In this document: one piece after another, positions 11,482-22,159 of the stretch | Layout: the number at the start of each line of letters is the position of its first letter | How positions within the stretch are numbered: position 1 is the stretch's first letter | Assembly (NCBI GenBank): GCA_911728435.2 | Contig: OU452212.1 | Span: 750,563-814,562, forward strand | From: Apoderus coryli | Lineage: Eukaryota; Arthropoda; Insecta; Coleoptera; Attelabidae | Direction: 5' to 3' | Length of the DNA stretch: 64,000 nt | The notes under the pieces: model-generated | Told to the model about the DNA's origin: nothing | Seen by the model: only the letters and a program-made list of their open reading frames with translations | The model's database searches: none | Made by a program: the position numbers and the translations under genes

Positions 11482-13855
11482 TCAACTTATGTTGTAGGCA
11501 GTACCACTACCTAATGAGATCGTATTGTATATACGGAGTGAGTCCGGTTTTTGTATGTTTAATTTGAGACCATTCCCCTTTCCAACTGTATTTATCTGTT
11601 CCAGCATTAGTTGTAAGTCCTCTTCACTGTCAGCAATGATTACGGTGTCGTCTGCATACCGTATGTTGTTAATTGGTATACCATTTACTTTAATCCCACA
11701 CTCTAAGTCTTCCAGCGCCTCAGAAAATATATTTTCGACGTATAAGTTAAATAGCATTGGTGACAGTATGCACCCTTGTCGAACCCCCTTTAGAACTTTA
11801 AATTCGTCTGTTGTTAGTGATTTCTCAAATCTTACACAGGCTTTTTGATTCCAGTATAGATTTTGGATGATTCTGATATCTTTTGCGTCAATATTGGCAT
11901 TGTGCAGAAGTTTCAACAAGTTGTCATGTCTAACATTGTCGAAGGCCTTCTCGTAATCAATAAACAGCATATATACGTCTTTTCGTTGGTCTAAGCTGTT
12001 TTGTACTAAAGTATTCAGGCAGAAAACGGCTTCACGAGTCCCCATTCCGCTTTTAAAACCAAACTGTGTGTCTCCGCTTAGATCTTCTAGTTTATTGAAC
12101 ATTCTAGAGTGTAGAATACGAAGGAATACCTTCAGCAGATAACTCATTAGGCTGATAAGGCGATGGTCTTTACATTTCGTGGCGTTGGTCGTCTTTGGGA
12201 TCATTACGAACGTTGATCGAAGCCAATCAGATGGAATGTGGCCAGTGTCATATATGCGATTGAACAAATTCACTAGCATTTCTACATTTTCTTCGTCTAA
12301 CAACTTAATTGCTTCTACGGTGATGTCATCTGGTGCTGGGGCTTTGTACATCTTGGTTGACTTGATGGCATATATCACTTCGCTTTTAATTATAGAGGGC
12401 CCCGATAAATTATCAGAGTGCAGCGTATGCACTGGCTGCTGTGGTCTTATATCATTGAAAAGGTTTTCCGCGTATTTTTTCCATGTCGTTGCTAGTTCTT
12501 CTTCTGATGTTATATACTCATTTTGATCATTGCGTATTCGACTTTTGTGTTGTTTTCTGTATATATGTGATATTTCTTTTACTTTTTTGTGCAATCCAAA
12601 TGAATCACCTCTTGTTTGTAACTGTTCTATTTCAATACATCTTTCTTCCATCCATAGTTCCTTTGCTTCTTTGATCTTCCTTCTTATGTCCTTGTGAGTA
12701 TCCTTATATTTCTCTTGATTTCCCTGGATTTTATATTTCCTGCGACCTTCCATCAGATCCAATATCTCTATCGTCATCCATTCTTTCTTTTTCCCTTTTC
12801 TTATTTTCGGTTTGATTTCTTCGTTTGATGCTTTTATGGACTCTTTTATTCCAATAACAATGTCTTCAATATCATTAGTTTGATTGATACTTTTCACGTA
12901 TTTATTGATGGATTCCGCATATCTCTTTGTAAGATCTTCATTTCTCATGAGTTCTCTTGTATCTAATTGATTTTTTATTCTGGTTTTTTTGATCCTAGCC
13001 AACTTTACTTTTACATCTGCCACGAGAGGATTATGATCTGATGCAATGTCCGCGCCCGGATAAGCAGCGACTCTCTTTATACAATTCCGAAATCGTTTGT
13101 TGACCAAAATAAAATCTATTTGATTTCTTATGATTAATTTGTTTGGACGATCTCCAGGCGCTCGCCATGTATATAACCGTCGGGGCGGTAGTTGGAACCA
13201 TGTATTCATTATAATAAGTTGTTTTTCTTGACAAAATACAACTAATAAATCGCCTCTCTCGTTCCTTTTACCCAGTCCATATTCGCCCACAATATCCTCG
13301 CATCTACCCTTTCCTATTTTAGCATTAAAGTCTCCTAAAATCACGTTGATTTCCTCCTTTTTTGTCATTTTTAATGCTCTATCTATATCGTTATAAAATT
13401 CCTGAACTTCGTTTTCCTCTTTATCCGCTGTAGGAGCATACGTCTGTATGATATTAAGGTTTACAGGTTTTCCAGTTATTTTCACCAACATCGCTCTTTC
13501 CGAAAATGGAACAAAATCTATCACTGAGTGCCGTGTGTTGCGATCGAGAACTATAGCCACTCCATGTCTATGATATTTATCACATTGGTCCGCGCATGAG
13601 TAGTAGAAAGTATAATCATCTTTTGTAGTGTCCTGAACCGGTCCAGCGCACTTCACTAATTCCCATTATATTTATTCTTAAGCGTTTCATTTCTTGTAGA
13701 AGATTATGTGTCTTCCCTGATTCATACAGGCTATTAACATTCCACGTGGCAATTCTTTGGATAACATCTACTCGACTCCGGGGGATTCTTAGCACCCTCT
13801 GACCATTTAAGGTCTGCCCGGGACTGAGGGCCGTTTCTATGTTTGTACTTGTCAT
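11482..13855 (-). pseudogene. RTE-clade retrotransposon, endonuclease plus reverse transcriptase, one frameshift, 3' end lost
   Basis: This is the most complete LINE ORF in the window. The first part (13855-13616) reads RIATWNVNSLYESGK and MGISEVRWTGSG, the start of an apurinic-type endonuclease. After one frameshift near 13630 a 724-codon frame continues with VILGDFNAKIG, QIDFILVNKRF and SDHNPLVADVKVK (endonuclease), then a basic linker. The RT domain follows, with FVMIPKTTNATKCKDHR, FIDYEKAFDNVRH, GVRQGCILSPMLFNLY and the catalytic RYADDT near 11680. The domain order is that of RTE elements. Homology stops shortly after NIQKPDS (about 11550), so the C-terminal domain (seen in another copy at 28340-28864) and the 3' end are missing. 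KAPAPDD replaces the usual KAPGPDD. Confidence 0.92.
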
Positions 13856-14110
13856 ATTGAGATAGTTATCCTGGGGAAATGGTGAGTATAATGCTGAGGG
13901 CTCCCGTTACCTTCAGCATTAATTGGGAAAGACATTTCCTTAATTCCCGTTGTTACAGTTATACCGCTGTGGCTCGGTCGCCAGAGCCTCGTCAGTTATC
14001 TAGCAGGGTGTACCGGGTAGTATCTAGCAGAGTACGCATGATACCACCACTCGAGCAGGTGAGGTTGACAATTGGGCTGATATTTTCACCACATCTTTAT
14101 CATCGCCCCT
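13856..14110 (-). other. Probable 5' untranslated region of the RTE element
   Basis: Upstream of the endonuclease start on the minus strand is a GC-richer block. It contains the short inverted pair 'aatgctgagggctcccgt' / 'taccttcagcattaatt' and ends near the start of an unrelated transposase fragment (14115). Its position and composition suggest the 5' leader of the RTE copy, but I cannot define its exact start. Confidence 0.45.
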
Positions 14111-14114
14111 TACA

Positions 14115-14645
14115 CCCCACTACTAACTATATTACATTTCGAAAGTTGCTGTTCACAAATTAGTGAAAAAATTTGAAAGAACAGGAGCAGTTTTTGATAT
14201 TAAAAAAGAAAAGAACCAATATAATGAGGACGTGCCAGTACAGTTTCGATATTGGAATCTGTAAATGAAAATCCATTGCTTTCTTTAAGAAACAGGGCTA
14301 AGAATTTAGAGGTGGTGCGAAAATCTGCCATTGAAAAAGATTTAAAACAAAATAAAATGTACTTATAATATGCTTACAAACCTCATTTCAACCAAACTTT
14401 GGAGGCTGGGTATGAATCAAAAAGGGTAGACTTTTGGTTGAGGGTTGGAAGTAAGATTCTAAACGGCAATAGAAGTTTTTCACAAGCTTATAATATTTTC
14501 TGATGAATCAACATTTTCAACCAACGGTACTGTAGCTTCTCAACATGTCAAATATTGGAGTAAACAGAATCCCGAACTAAGAATTTCCCTCAAGACGTCA
14601 GTACTATTTTATATTACGGTATCATTGGGCATATTTTTATGTCGA
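14115..14645 (+). pseudogene. DDE_3 (mariner-superfamily) transposase, N-terminal half
   Basis: In shifting frames the plus strand shows a helix-turn-helix-like segment (VKKFERTGAVFDIKK), then ESVNENPLLSLRNRAKNLEV, then SDESTFSTNGTVASQHVKYW with the first catalytic aspartate. These are the standard blocks of insect DDE_3 elements related to the DD41D group. The reading frame is broken several times and stops before the second aspartate. Its left edge lies against the RTE 5' region. Confidence 0.75.
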
Positions 14646-15340
14646 CTCTATCGATGTACGTTTAATTTTTTCAATTCAAAATATGAACCGAACTTAAGTT
14701 TTTTTAAACTTTCATATTATTTTTTAATTATATATGACACTTAACAGTTTTATTTTTAGAGATATCAAAAATTAAGAGCATCAATGAAAAATTTATTGGT
14801 ATGAGATTTTTTGGTCACCCTGAAATTTGTCAGGACATAGTCCTAGGCCTTCTAAAACAAAAGGAGAGCTCCTGGAGGAATAGAAGTCTTGCCTCCAGAA
14901 ATCTGCGATCAGTCCATATAAATTACGAAAATATCATCACATTGTGCGGCGTACCAACGATAAGTAGCAGTTACATCAGAACAAGTAGTGGGTATACACA
15001 ATTTATGTAGGTACCTATATGATACATAAACTAAATAGTAAAATATCTAGAATGTTACTTCCTTAAAAGAAGTAGGTAATTGACATCGTATAGAACGTTT
15101 TTGTATTTTCACTTAATTATTATAGCTTATTATTTTGTCTTTCTCGTAGAAATATAAACCTACCTAGTAAAGAAGTAATTATTATTCTCAATAGATGGCT
15201 TGATTCGTATACTAGGTGATTGGAAAAAAACTGTATGTGTCATGCGATGACCATCATTTCAATAATACTTATAGAAACCAACTTGGTCCCAGAGATATGT
15301 AAATTATAATTCTTGGCACCCCATTAGTCACAAAAAATAG
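14646..15340. other. No gene recognised
   Basis: An ORF at 14801-15010 has no motif I recognise. The remaining sequence is AT-rich. It may be decayed non-coding flank of the transposase to the left. Confidence 0.4.
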
Positions 15341-15344
15341 TAAT

Positions 15345-15595
15345 CATTGGGCTTGCAGATAGAGCAATTAAACTTACGGATCCCGAATATCGAGGAGAAT
15401 GTATTATTAATGCTAAAAATGCTCTTTTAAAAAATAATTACCCAAAAAATTTAATAAACAAAATCTTCAAAAAGAGAATACACAAATTTTATGATGAACA
15501 CATTAATAACAGTCTAACACAAATAATACAAAGAACTACATGTCACTTACGTACGTCAAGGGGTTATCTGAAAACATAAAAACTAAATTACAAAA
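15345..15595 (+). pseudogene. Penelope-like element, connector fragment
   Basis: The plus strand encodes KLTDPEYRGECIINAKNALL, then KNNYPKNLINKIFKKRIHKF, and after a frameshift TYVKGLSENIKTKLQK. This is the region between the reverse transcriptase and the GIY-YIG nuclease of Penelope-like elements, where 'L..nnYP..lInki' and 'l.YVkGlSe.i' are conserved. The RT and GIY-YIG domains are absent. A related but different fragment lies at 54601-55062. Confidence 0.72.
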
Positions 15596-15599
15596 ATAA

Positions 15600-16865
15600 A
15601 GGGTGTCCCAAAATTAACGCAAGATTTGAATTAAATAGAAAACACACTTTTTAGTCTTTTGATTGTAAGTTTTTTATTGAATCATAAAGTACATAGGATA
15701 GGGTTATTTATGGAATAACAGATCGGGCAAATGGCCTCCACGGCTTTGCATACACATACGCACTCGTTTGTTGAAATTTTGTATGACCATTCTACATATA
15801 TGTGGATGAATTTTTTTGATGCAACGTTGAATTTCCTCCATTAATGCACGCGTGGTTGTGAGGTTGTTGACATAGACCTGTAATTTTAAATAACCCCATA
15901 AAAAAGACATCTAATTGTGTAAAATCACACGATCTAGGGGGCCAATTCTGATTACCGAAACGAGAGAGTACACGACCTGGAAATGTCTCATGCGGTAATT
16001 GAAGTGTATTTACGGGCTGTATGACACCGTTTTATTGAAACCACATATTGGCCACATCAATATCATCCAATTTCGGCAAAAATAACTGTGTTATCATGTC
16101 GCGATATCAAGCACCAGTAACAGTAACTGCTTGATCAGCCTCATTTGCAAAAAAGTATGGTCCAATCAAGCCTCTAGCTCAAAATCCACACCAAACAAAG
16201 ACACGTTGTGGATAATAATAATAATTAATGTTTTATTGTGCAAAAAAAGAACCAAATGACAAATCAAGCATACAAAGTTTGCTTACAAATAACAAATCAG
16301 TCACTTTGCTGTAGCCACTCTTCCACTTATTCCAAACTTAACACTGTACAAAAGAAACACGCACTCATGAATATAATTTAAGGAAATAGTCTGCGCCTCA
16401 ACTCTCCCTTGAAACTAAACAACGATAAGTTAAGAATATCTATTAAGTTATTTAAAAGTTTAGGACCATTATATGAAAAACATCCTTCGAATTTAGCAGT
16501 AGAATGTTGTAAAATTGTAAAGGATGCATTTTTGTTTTACGACAATCACATGTGGGTTCTCAGAACCCCAAAAGCGGCAGTTTTGGCGATTAACAAACCC
16601 ATCAACGTAAAAATGTGCTTAGTCGCTTAGGAAGATTTTGCTCGAAAAATCAGCATCCATTTGTTGATGCTGAATAATCCATTCTGCAAACTCTCTTCGC
16701 TGGGCATGGTCATTAGGCTTCAGTTGTTGTGTTAATTGAATTTTATAATCAAGGAAACACAGATCTTTAGTGAGTATACGCTGTAGAGAGCTTCTTGCAA
16801 TTTGCGATTCTTGTCCACGACGCCGAATTGAAGTTCCTGGATTGTCACAGACACTCCTCGCTTGC
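15600..16865 (-). pseudogene. DDE_3 (DD41D-like) transposase split by a LINE
   Basis: On the minus strand the order is: TSIRRRGQESQIARSSLQRI and KIQLTQQLKPNDHAQRREFA (16830-16650), the first catalytic position FLSD followed by a stop, FVNRQNCRFWGSENPHV (to about 16550), a foreign insertion, then QRVFVWCGF (about 16205), QAVTVTGA-YRDMITQLFLPK, and WPPRSCDFTQLDVF near the end. At the second catalytic position the usual QQDG is read as Q-stop-N-G. The reading frame is dead in several places. The sequence 'gggtgtcccaaaattaacgc' at 15601 is probably its terminal end. It records a transposon older than the LINE within it. Confidence 0.8.
16222..16545 (-). mobile_element. 5'-truncated LINE 3' end inside the transposase
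   Basis: The minus strand carries the very end of a LINE ORF2, SYNGPKLLNNLIDILNLSL followed by FKGELRRRLFP-stop, then a short 3' untranslated region ending AATAAAACATT and a repeated ATT tail (16222-16235). The surrounding transposase motifs resume on both sides. This is a standard 5'-truncated retrotransposition product. I could not identify a clean target duplication. Confidence 0.75.
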
Positions 16866-17069
16866 TACAATACGGAAAAGTAGCACAATATGTGTGAAAT
16901 CGTTAGTGCTTAGACGTGTTGATTTCTGCTCCTTATATTTTAAACGGTTTAAATGGGTTCATTTAAGAATTTTTCGTTTTGTTTTACACCAAATTATAGA
17001 TAAAAAATTTGGAGATTACTTGGATCATATTACTTTCATACATTCGCTGTGTGTAATTGCAGTGTTCAT

Positions 17070-17311
17070 CAAAAATGTCCAAATCATCTAAAATTTGCGA
17101 TTTTCCAATAAACCGAAAAAAACTTGGTATTCAGTGTACAAGTTTTTGTGAGCGCTATTTTCATGGTCAGTGTTTAGGCCTGTCTCACACTCAATTGGAT
17201 ACTTTAAGACGCGACGATGTGAACTGGATTTGCGACGGCTGCCGGGATACTGAAGATCAGCGAGACAGAAGGCGCACACATATGAAAATTGTGTTGTTTG
17301 ATCGTTTCTAA
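17070..17311 (+). pseudogene. PHD-finger-like LINE ORF1 fragment
   Basis: The frame contains a Cys4-His-Cys3 pattern: a C in KICDFPI, then IQCTSFCERYFHGQCLGLSH, then DVNWICDGCRD. PHD-type fingers of this form occur at the N-terminus of ORF1 in CR1-group and related insect LINEs as well as in chromatin proteins. The frame ends soon after the finger, no ORF2 follows, and the neighbours are transposon remnants, so a LINE ORF1 scrap is most likely. The spacing of the first cysteine pair looks degenerate. Confidence 0.55.
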
Positions 17312-17359
17312 TAAAACATTTTTTACTGGAATTTTTTCTGGAATATTTATATTTTTAGA

Positions 17360-18142
17360 TGTCATTAACTTTAATATATCCTCTTTTTTGTATTATTATT
17401 AGATATTTTATTTAACATTCGCGAACGATAAGACGCATTATCCATAACGATAACTGAACTTGGGGGAATATTAGGTACTAGCTGTTCAGAAAACAATTTT
17501 TCAAACAAATTTGCTTCGTGGTAGTCCGCAGAAGACTGTCTTATGTTTTTGGCTGACAAGAACAGTGCGTTGGGTACGAACCCATTTTCACTTCCCGCAT
17601 GTAGAATTATAACCCGTTTTCCCCTGAAACATGGAGCATTTCTTTAAATTAAAAGTACAATTTTGAGTCATGTCTATCCAACCGTAATTCACAGTATCAT
17701 GCGTATCAAACCACGTCTCGTCAAGATATATTATCGTTCTGTTTGACTCGCGGTACTCTTTTATTTTACGAAAATATGCCTCGTGATGTCCACAATACGG
17801 CGTGTTTCCATTATTAATAAACGGTTATTTCTTATATTTAAATCCGCACTCTAATAAAATACCTCTTAAAGTTTCCAAAGATCAATAATTATAATTAGGG
17901 TATTCGCTCAGTTTATTCGAAATCATTTCCAAAGTAGGGACTTTATTTTCTTGATAAAAATTATGAATTGTTCTTCGAATACATTGCTTTGAGGCATCGT
18001 CAATATTTTTAAATTTTTGATTTTTCCGTTTTCTTTTAACAGACTGATCTACAACAACCCCTTTTCTAATAACTAGATTCATAGTAGAAACCGGAATCTT
18101 AGTTAATTCAAACATTGTTTTTATAATAAGTGTATTCGTCAC
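17360..18142 (-). pseudogene. IS630-like (DDE_3) transposase, frameshifted
   Basis: From the 5' side on the minus strand: NTLIIKTMFELTKIPVSTMN and RTIHNFYQENKVPTLEMI (N-terminal DNA-binding part), EAYFRKIKEYRESNRTIIYL followed by DETWFDTH (first catalytic aspartate), GKRVIILHAG, NGFVPNALFLSAKNIRQSSA, and IPPSSVIVMDNASYRSRMLN (second catalytic aspartate). This order is that of a widespread insect IS630/Tc1-type transposase family with the VMDNA-YHS block. Several frameshifts separate the blocks and the third acidic residue is not seen before the sequence ends. Confidence 0.8.
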
Positions 18143-18424
18143 TTCATTATTTTCAGACCTGATTATAAATATTTATAAGAAGACGCTGGCTTTGCTCATA
18201 TAAATATTGATGCTTAAACTCCCAACGTGTTCCACTTATGTCGTATACCATCATAACGTGATGGTGTGGCCGTGACAGGCAGCAGCAACACAGCCAGTCC
18301 TATACACTGTCACTGTATACAGGAAAAAGTTTCATCCACTTGAGGTTTTATTACAAATTATTATGTAATTTGATAGATCTTCTTACATTTTATTAATCTA
18401 AGAAAAACTATTGAACAGATCATG

Positions 18425-18625
18425 GTTACAATATTCTGCCACCGTGTTTTACTGTCGAACACATATTTTCTTCGTAAATTCCACATTAAGTCTTCGCCAT
18501 ACTATATGATGTCCATCCGATTATATTTAGATTAATCTGAAAAAATCACACGTTGCCAAAAATTATTTGTTTCATTCAAATTAAATTTATTTGCAAACTC
18601 TACTCATTAACCCAATAGTTTTGCT
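18425..18625 (-). pseudogene. Tc1-like transposase fragment
   Basis: The minus strand reads FANKFNLNETNNFWQRVIFS then D-stop-SKYN, and soon after TVKHGG. These are the 'FA..h......W..ViFSDESkF' and 'TVKHGGGsvMvWG' blocks of Tc1-family transposases. The first catalytic aspartate is present but is followed by a stop codon. No other part of the element is recognised. Confidence 0.72.
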
Positions 18626-18639
18626 AGTCCCTGTAGTTA

Positions 18640-19540
18640 TTTTTATTATAAGTCGGCATCCTTTAATAAGCATGATTTATTATACGTCTTATATACGAGG
18701 GAGAAATGTCTCAAAAAAACGCTGAATTTCTAATGTAAAGAGGCATGGGAACGGATAGCCCCGGTAGAATCGTTAAAATTATATATTATAAATTAGGAAT
18801 GGAAAGACTATACCTATCTATTTACTATTCATATAGAATCATGCAAAAAAAAGCTGAATAAAAACATCAAGGATAACCAGTAACCTATTGAATAAAATTA
18901 TGTGATCAAAATTATATCGCGAGATTTTTTCGCAATTTCTGTTATTATACGAGGTATTTACTTATTTGGATAACACCCACATTGCTATAGTTTTTATTTC
19001 AATCATCACAACATTCCAGGGTCAAATCATTTTAGCTCGAAGGGGTTAGTCAGAATATATCTTATCGATCTATTCTTTCCTAATACCATAGAACAAGACT
19101 ACGAGGAATACACTTGCAACTCTAATACACTTCTCAGATCTATGAAAATATCAGTTTATTTATTTAATACGGACCTGGATTTTTTATGTTTTATTAAAAA
19201 TTTTAGTACAGTATTATATTTAGGTTGTCCAAAAATATCTAGACATAAAATAAAAAGTTTAAAAAAATGAAGTTAATGATGGCATTCTAAAGACGAAACG
19301 TTGGATTTAAAATCTAAAAAAACCTTGTTGTGAGCCGAGGAAATTATAGAACTTTGCTTCTAAAACTAATGGTGTTTAACAAATCACACTGTATCTTCGA
19401 AACTAATAGGAATTTGGCAAAAACATTTTATTTCATACGTTTTATAAACAACAAATAAAGTTACTATCTGACTGTTCAAAACTATTTATTTTAAATTTTA
19501 TCTGTTTAATACGAAATCGCTGAAGGGCCACTCAAAATAA
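18640..19540. other. No gene recognised
   Basis: This AT-rich spacer lies between the Tc1 fragment and the satellite array. No ORF or repeat structure stands out. Confidence 0.5.
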
Positions 19541-19544
19541 AAAA

Positions 19545-22155
19545 TAGAAATAAGTTTCTGACTTAAGGTAGAATTTCTATCTACCTCTAACTACTTAAAT
19601 GGCTAAATATATCATTTTTAAAGTTTAATCTTTTTGACCATTTTTCTACTATTTATGAACGCCTATGTAAACCAGTCTTTTTATACTGCATTTTGTAGGT
19701 TGTCTTATATCAAAAGATAAGGTAGAATTTCTGAAAAACAAGTCAGAATTTCTGAGGAATAAGTAAGAATTTCTTATTTAAGGTAGAATTTCTGAAAAAG
19801 CACGTCAGAATTTCTGAGTTAAGGTGGAATTTCTGTAAAACAAATCCGAATTTCTAAGGAATAAGTAAGAACTTCTGACTTAAAGTTGAATTTTTGAAAA
19901 ACGAGTTAAAATTTCTGAGGAATTAGTAAGAATTTCTTACTTAAGGTAGAATGTCTGATAAAAAAAGTCAGAATTTCTGAGAAATAAGTTAAAATTTCTG
20001 AGAAACAAATCAGGGTTTCTGATGAATAACTCAGAATTTCTTACTTAAACTAGAATTTTAGAAAAAATAGTCAGAATTATTGAAAAATAAGTTAGAATTT
20101 CTCACTTAAGGTAGAATTTCTAATACAGCAAGTCAAAATTTCTCAGAATTAAGCAAGACTTTCTGACCTCCGGTAGAATTTCTGGAAAACAAATCGGAAT
20201 TTCTAAGGAATATGTAAGAATTTCACTTAAGGTAGAATTTCTGATAAAGTAAGTCAGAATTTCAGAGAAATAAGTAAGAATTTCTTACTTAAGGTAGAAT
20301 GTCTGACAAAACAAGTCCGAATTACTGAGAAATAACTTAAAATTTTTGAAAAAAAAATCAGGGTTTCTGATGAATAAGTCGGATTTCTGACTTAAAGTAG
20401 AATTTTTGAAAAATAAGTTAGAATTTCTGCAAAACAAGTCACTTAAGGGAGAATTTCTAATATAGCAAGTCAAAATTTCTCAGAAATAAGTAAGACTTTC
20501 TGACCTCCTGTAGCATTTCTGAAAAACAAGTCAGAATTTCTGAGGAATAAGTAAAAATTTCTGACTTAAGGTATAATTTCTGATAAAACAAGTGAGAATT
20601 TCTGAGAAATAAGTTAGAATTTCTGACTTAAGGTGGAATTTCTGAAAAGCAAGTTAGAATTTCTAATGAATAAGTCAGAATTTCAGACCTAAAGTAGAAT
20701 TTTTGAAAAAAAAGTCCGAATGACTGAAAAATAAGTTAGGATTTCTGCAAAACAAGTCACAATTTCTCACTTAAGGTAGAAATTCTGATAAAGCAACTCA
20801 AAAATTCTGAAAAGTAAGTAAGACTTTCTGATAAAGCAAGTCAGAATATCTTAGAAATAAGTAAGAATTTCTGACTGATGTTAGAATTTCTGAAAAAGAA
20901 GTCGGAATTTCTGAGGAATAAGTTAGAATTTCTGCAAAACAGTTAAGGATTTCTGATGAATAAGTGCGTATTTCTGAAAAACAAGTCAGAATTTCTGTGT
21001 AATAAAGAAGAATTTCTGACTTCAGGTGAAATTTCTGTCCAAGCAAGTTAGAATTTCTGAGAAATAAGTAAGAGTTTCTGACAATGTAGAATTCCTGAAA
21101 AACCAGTCTGAATTTTTGAGGAATAAGTAAGAGTTTCTGGCTTGAGGTAGAATTTCTTATAAAGCAAGTCAGAATTTCTGAGAAATAAGTAAGATTTAAA
21201 GAAGTAGTTCATATTTAAGTGGTGTGAGATATTCTATGTGGGAAATAAAATTCGTGGAGATTGACCCACATAAAATATGTAAGAATTTAAGACTCCAGGT
21301 ATAATTTCTGATAAAACAAATCAGAATTTCTGAGAAATAAGTCAGAATTTCTGACATTAGGTGGAATTTCGGAAAAACAAGTCAGAATTCCTCATGAATA
21401 AGTCAGAATTTCTGCCTTAAAGTAGAATATTTGAAAAAAAAAAGTCAGAATTTCTGAAAAATAAGTCAGAATTTCTGACAAACAAGTCAGAATTTCCGAG
21501 AAATAAGTCAGATTTTCTGACTTAAGGTAGAATTTCGGAAAAATAAGTCAGAATTCCTGATGAATAAGTCAGAATTTCTGCCTTAAGATAAAATAATTGA
21601 AAAACAAAGTCAGAATTTCTGAAAAATAATCAGAATTTCAGAAACAAGTGAGAATTTCCGAGAAATAAGTCAGATTTTCTGACTTAAGGTGGAATTTCGG
21701 AAAAACAAGTCAGAATTCCTGATGAATAAGTCAGAATTTCTGCCTTAAGGTAGAATATTTGAAAAAAAAAATCAGAATTTCTGAAAAATAATCCGAATTT
21801 CTGACAAACAAGTCAGAATTTTCAAGAAATAAGGCAGATTTTCTGACTTAGAGTGGAATTTCGGAAAAAGAAGTCAGAATTTCTGGCTTAAGGGAGAATA
21901 TTTGAAAAAAAAAGTCAGAATTTCTGAAAAATAATCAGAATTTCTGACAAACAATTCAGAATTTCCGAGAATAAGTCAGATTTTCTGACTTAAGGTGGAA
22001 TTTCGGAAAAACAAGCCAGAATTCCTGATGAATAAGTCAGAATTTCTGCCTTAAAATAGAATATTTGAAAAAAAAAGTCAGAATTTTTGACAAACAAGTC
22101 AGAATTTCCGAGAAATAAGTCAGATTTTCTGAATTAAGGTAGAATTTCTGAAAAC
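19545..22155. repeat. Satellite-like tandem array of an AGAATTTCTGA motif
   Basis: A short unit of about 20-25 bp built on aagtcagaatttctga is repeated with variation from about 19700 to 22155, with a first degenerate unit near 19548-19585. Most units contain the odd palindrome CAGAA-T-TTCTG. In the left half four unit variants alternate (acttaagg, gaggaataag, aaaacaag, aaataag). In the right half they form a higher-order repeat, marked by 'cgagaaataagtcagatttt' at about 21496, 21659, 21823, 21965 and 22108. A segment at about 21195-21290 is not part of the array and contains ATGTGGG/CCCACAT. ORFs in this stretch are by-products of the repeat. Confidence 0.93.
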
Positions 22156-22159
22156 CAAG

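Noticed and set aside
12179..12674. Plus-strand ORFs of 63-115 codons
   Set aside because: They are antisense shadows of the RTE reverse transcriptase.
17070..17311. Host chromatin PHD-finger gene
   Set aside because: The frame ends just after the finger, has a degenerate first cysteine pair and lies among transposon relics; a LINE ORF1 origin is simpler.
20285..21046. Serine/leucine-rich proteins on the minus strand of the satellite
   Set aside because: The ORFs simply translate the tandem repeat and have no start context or independent composition.
19700..22155. Array of heat-shock elements (GAA/TTC repeats)
   Set aside because: The spacing is GAA-T-TTC, one base between the half-sites, not the two bases of a heat-shock element; the array is better explained as a satellite.
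19700..22155. CRISPR array
   Set aside because: Repeats have no constant-length unique spacers and the DNA is eukaryotic.
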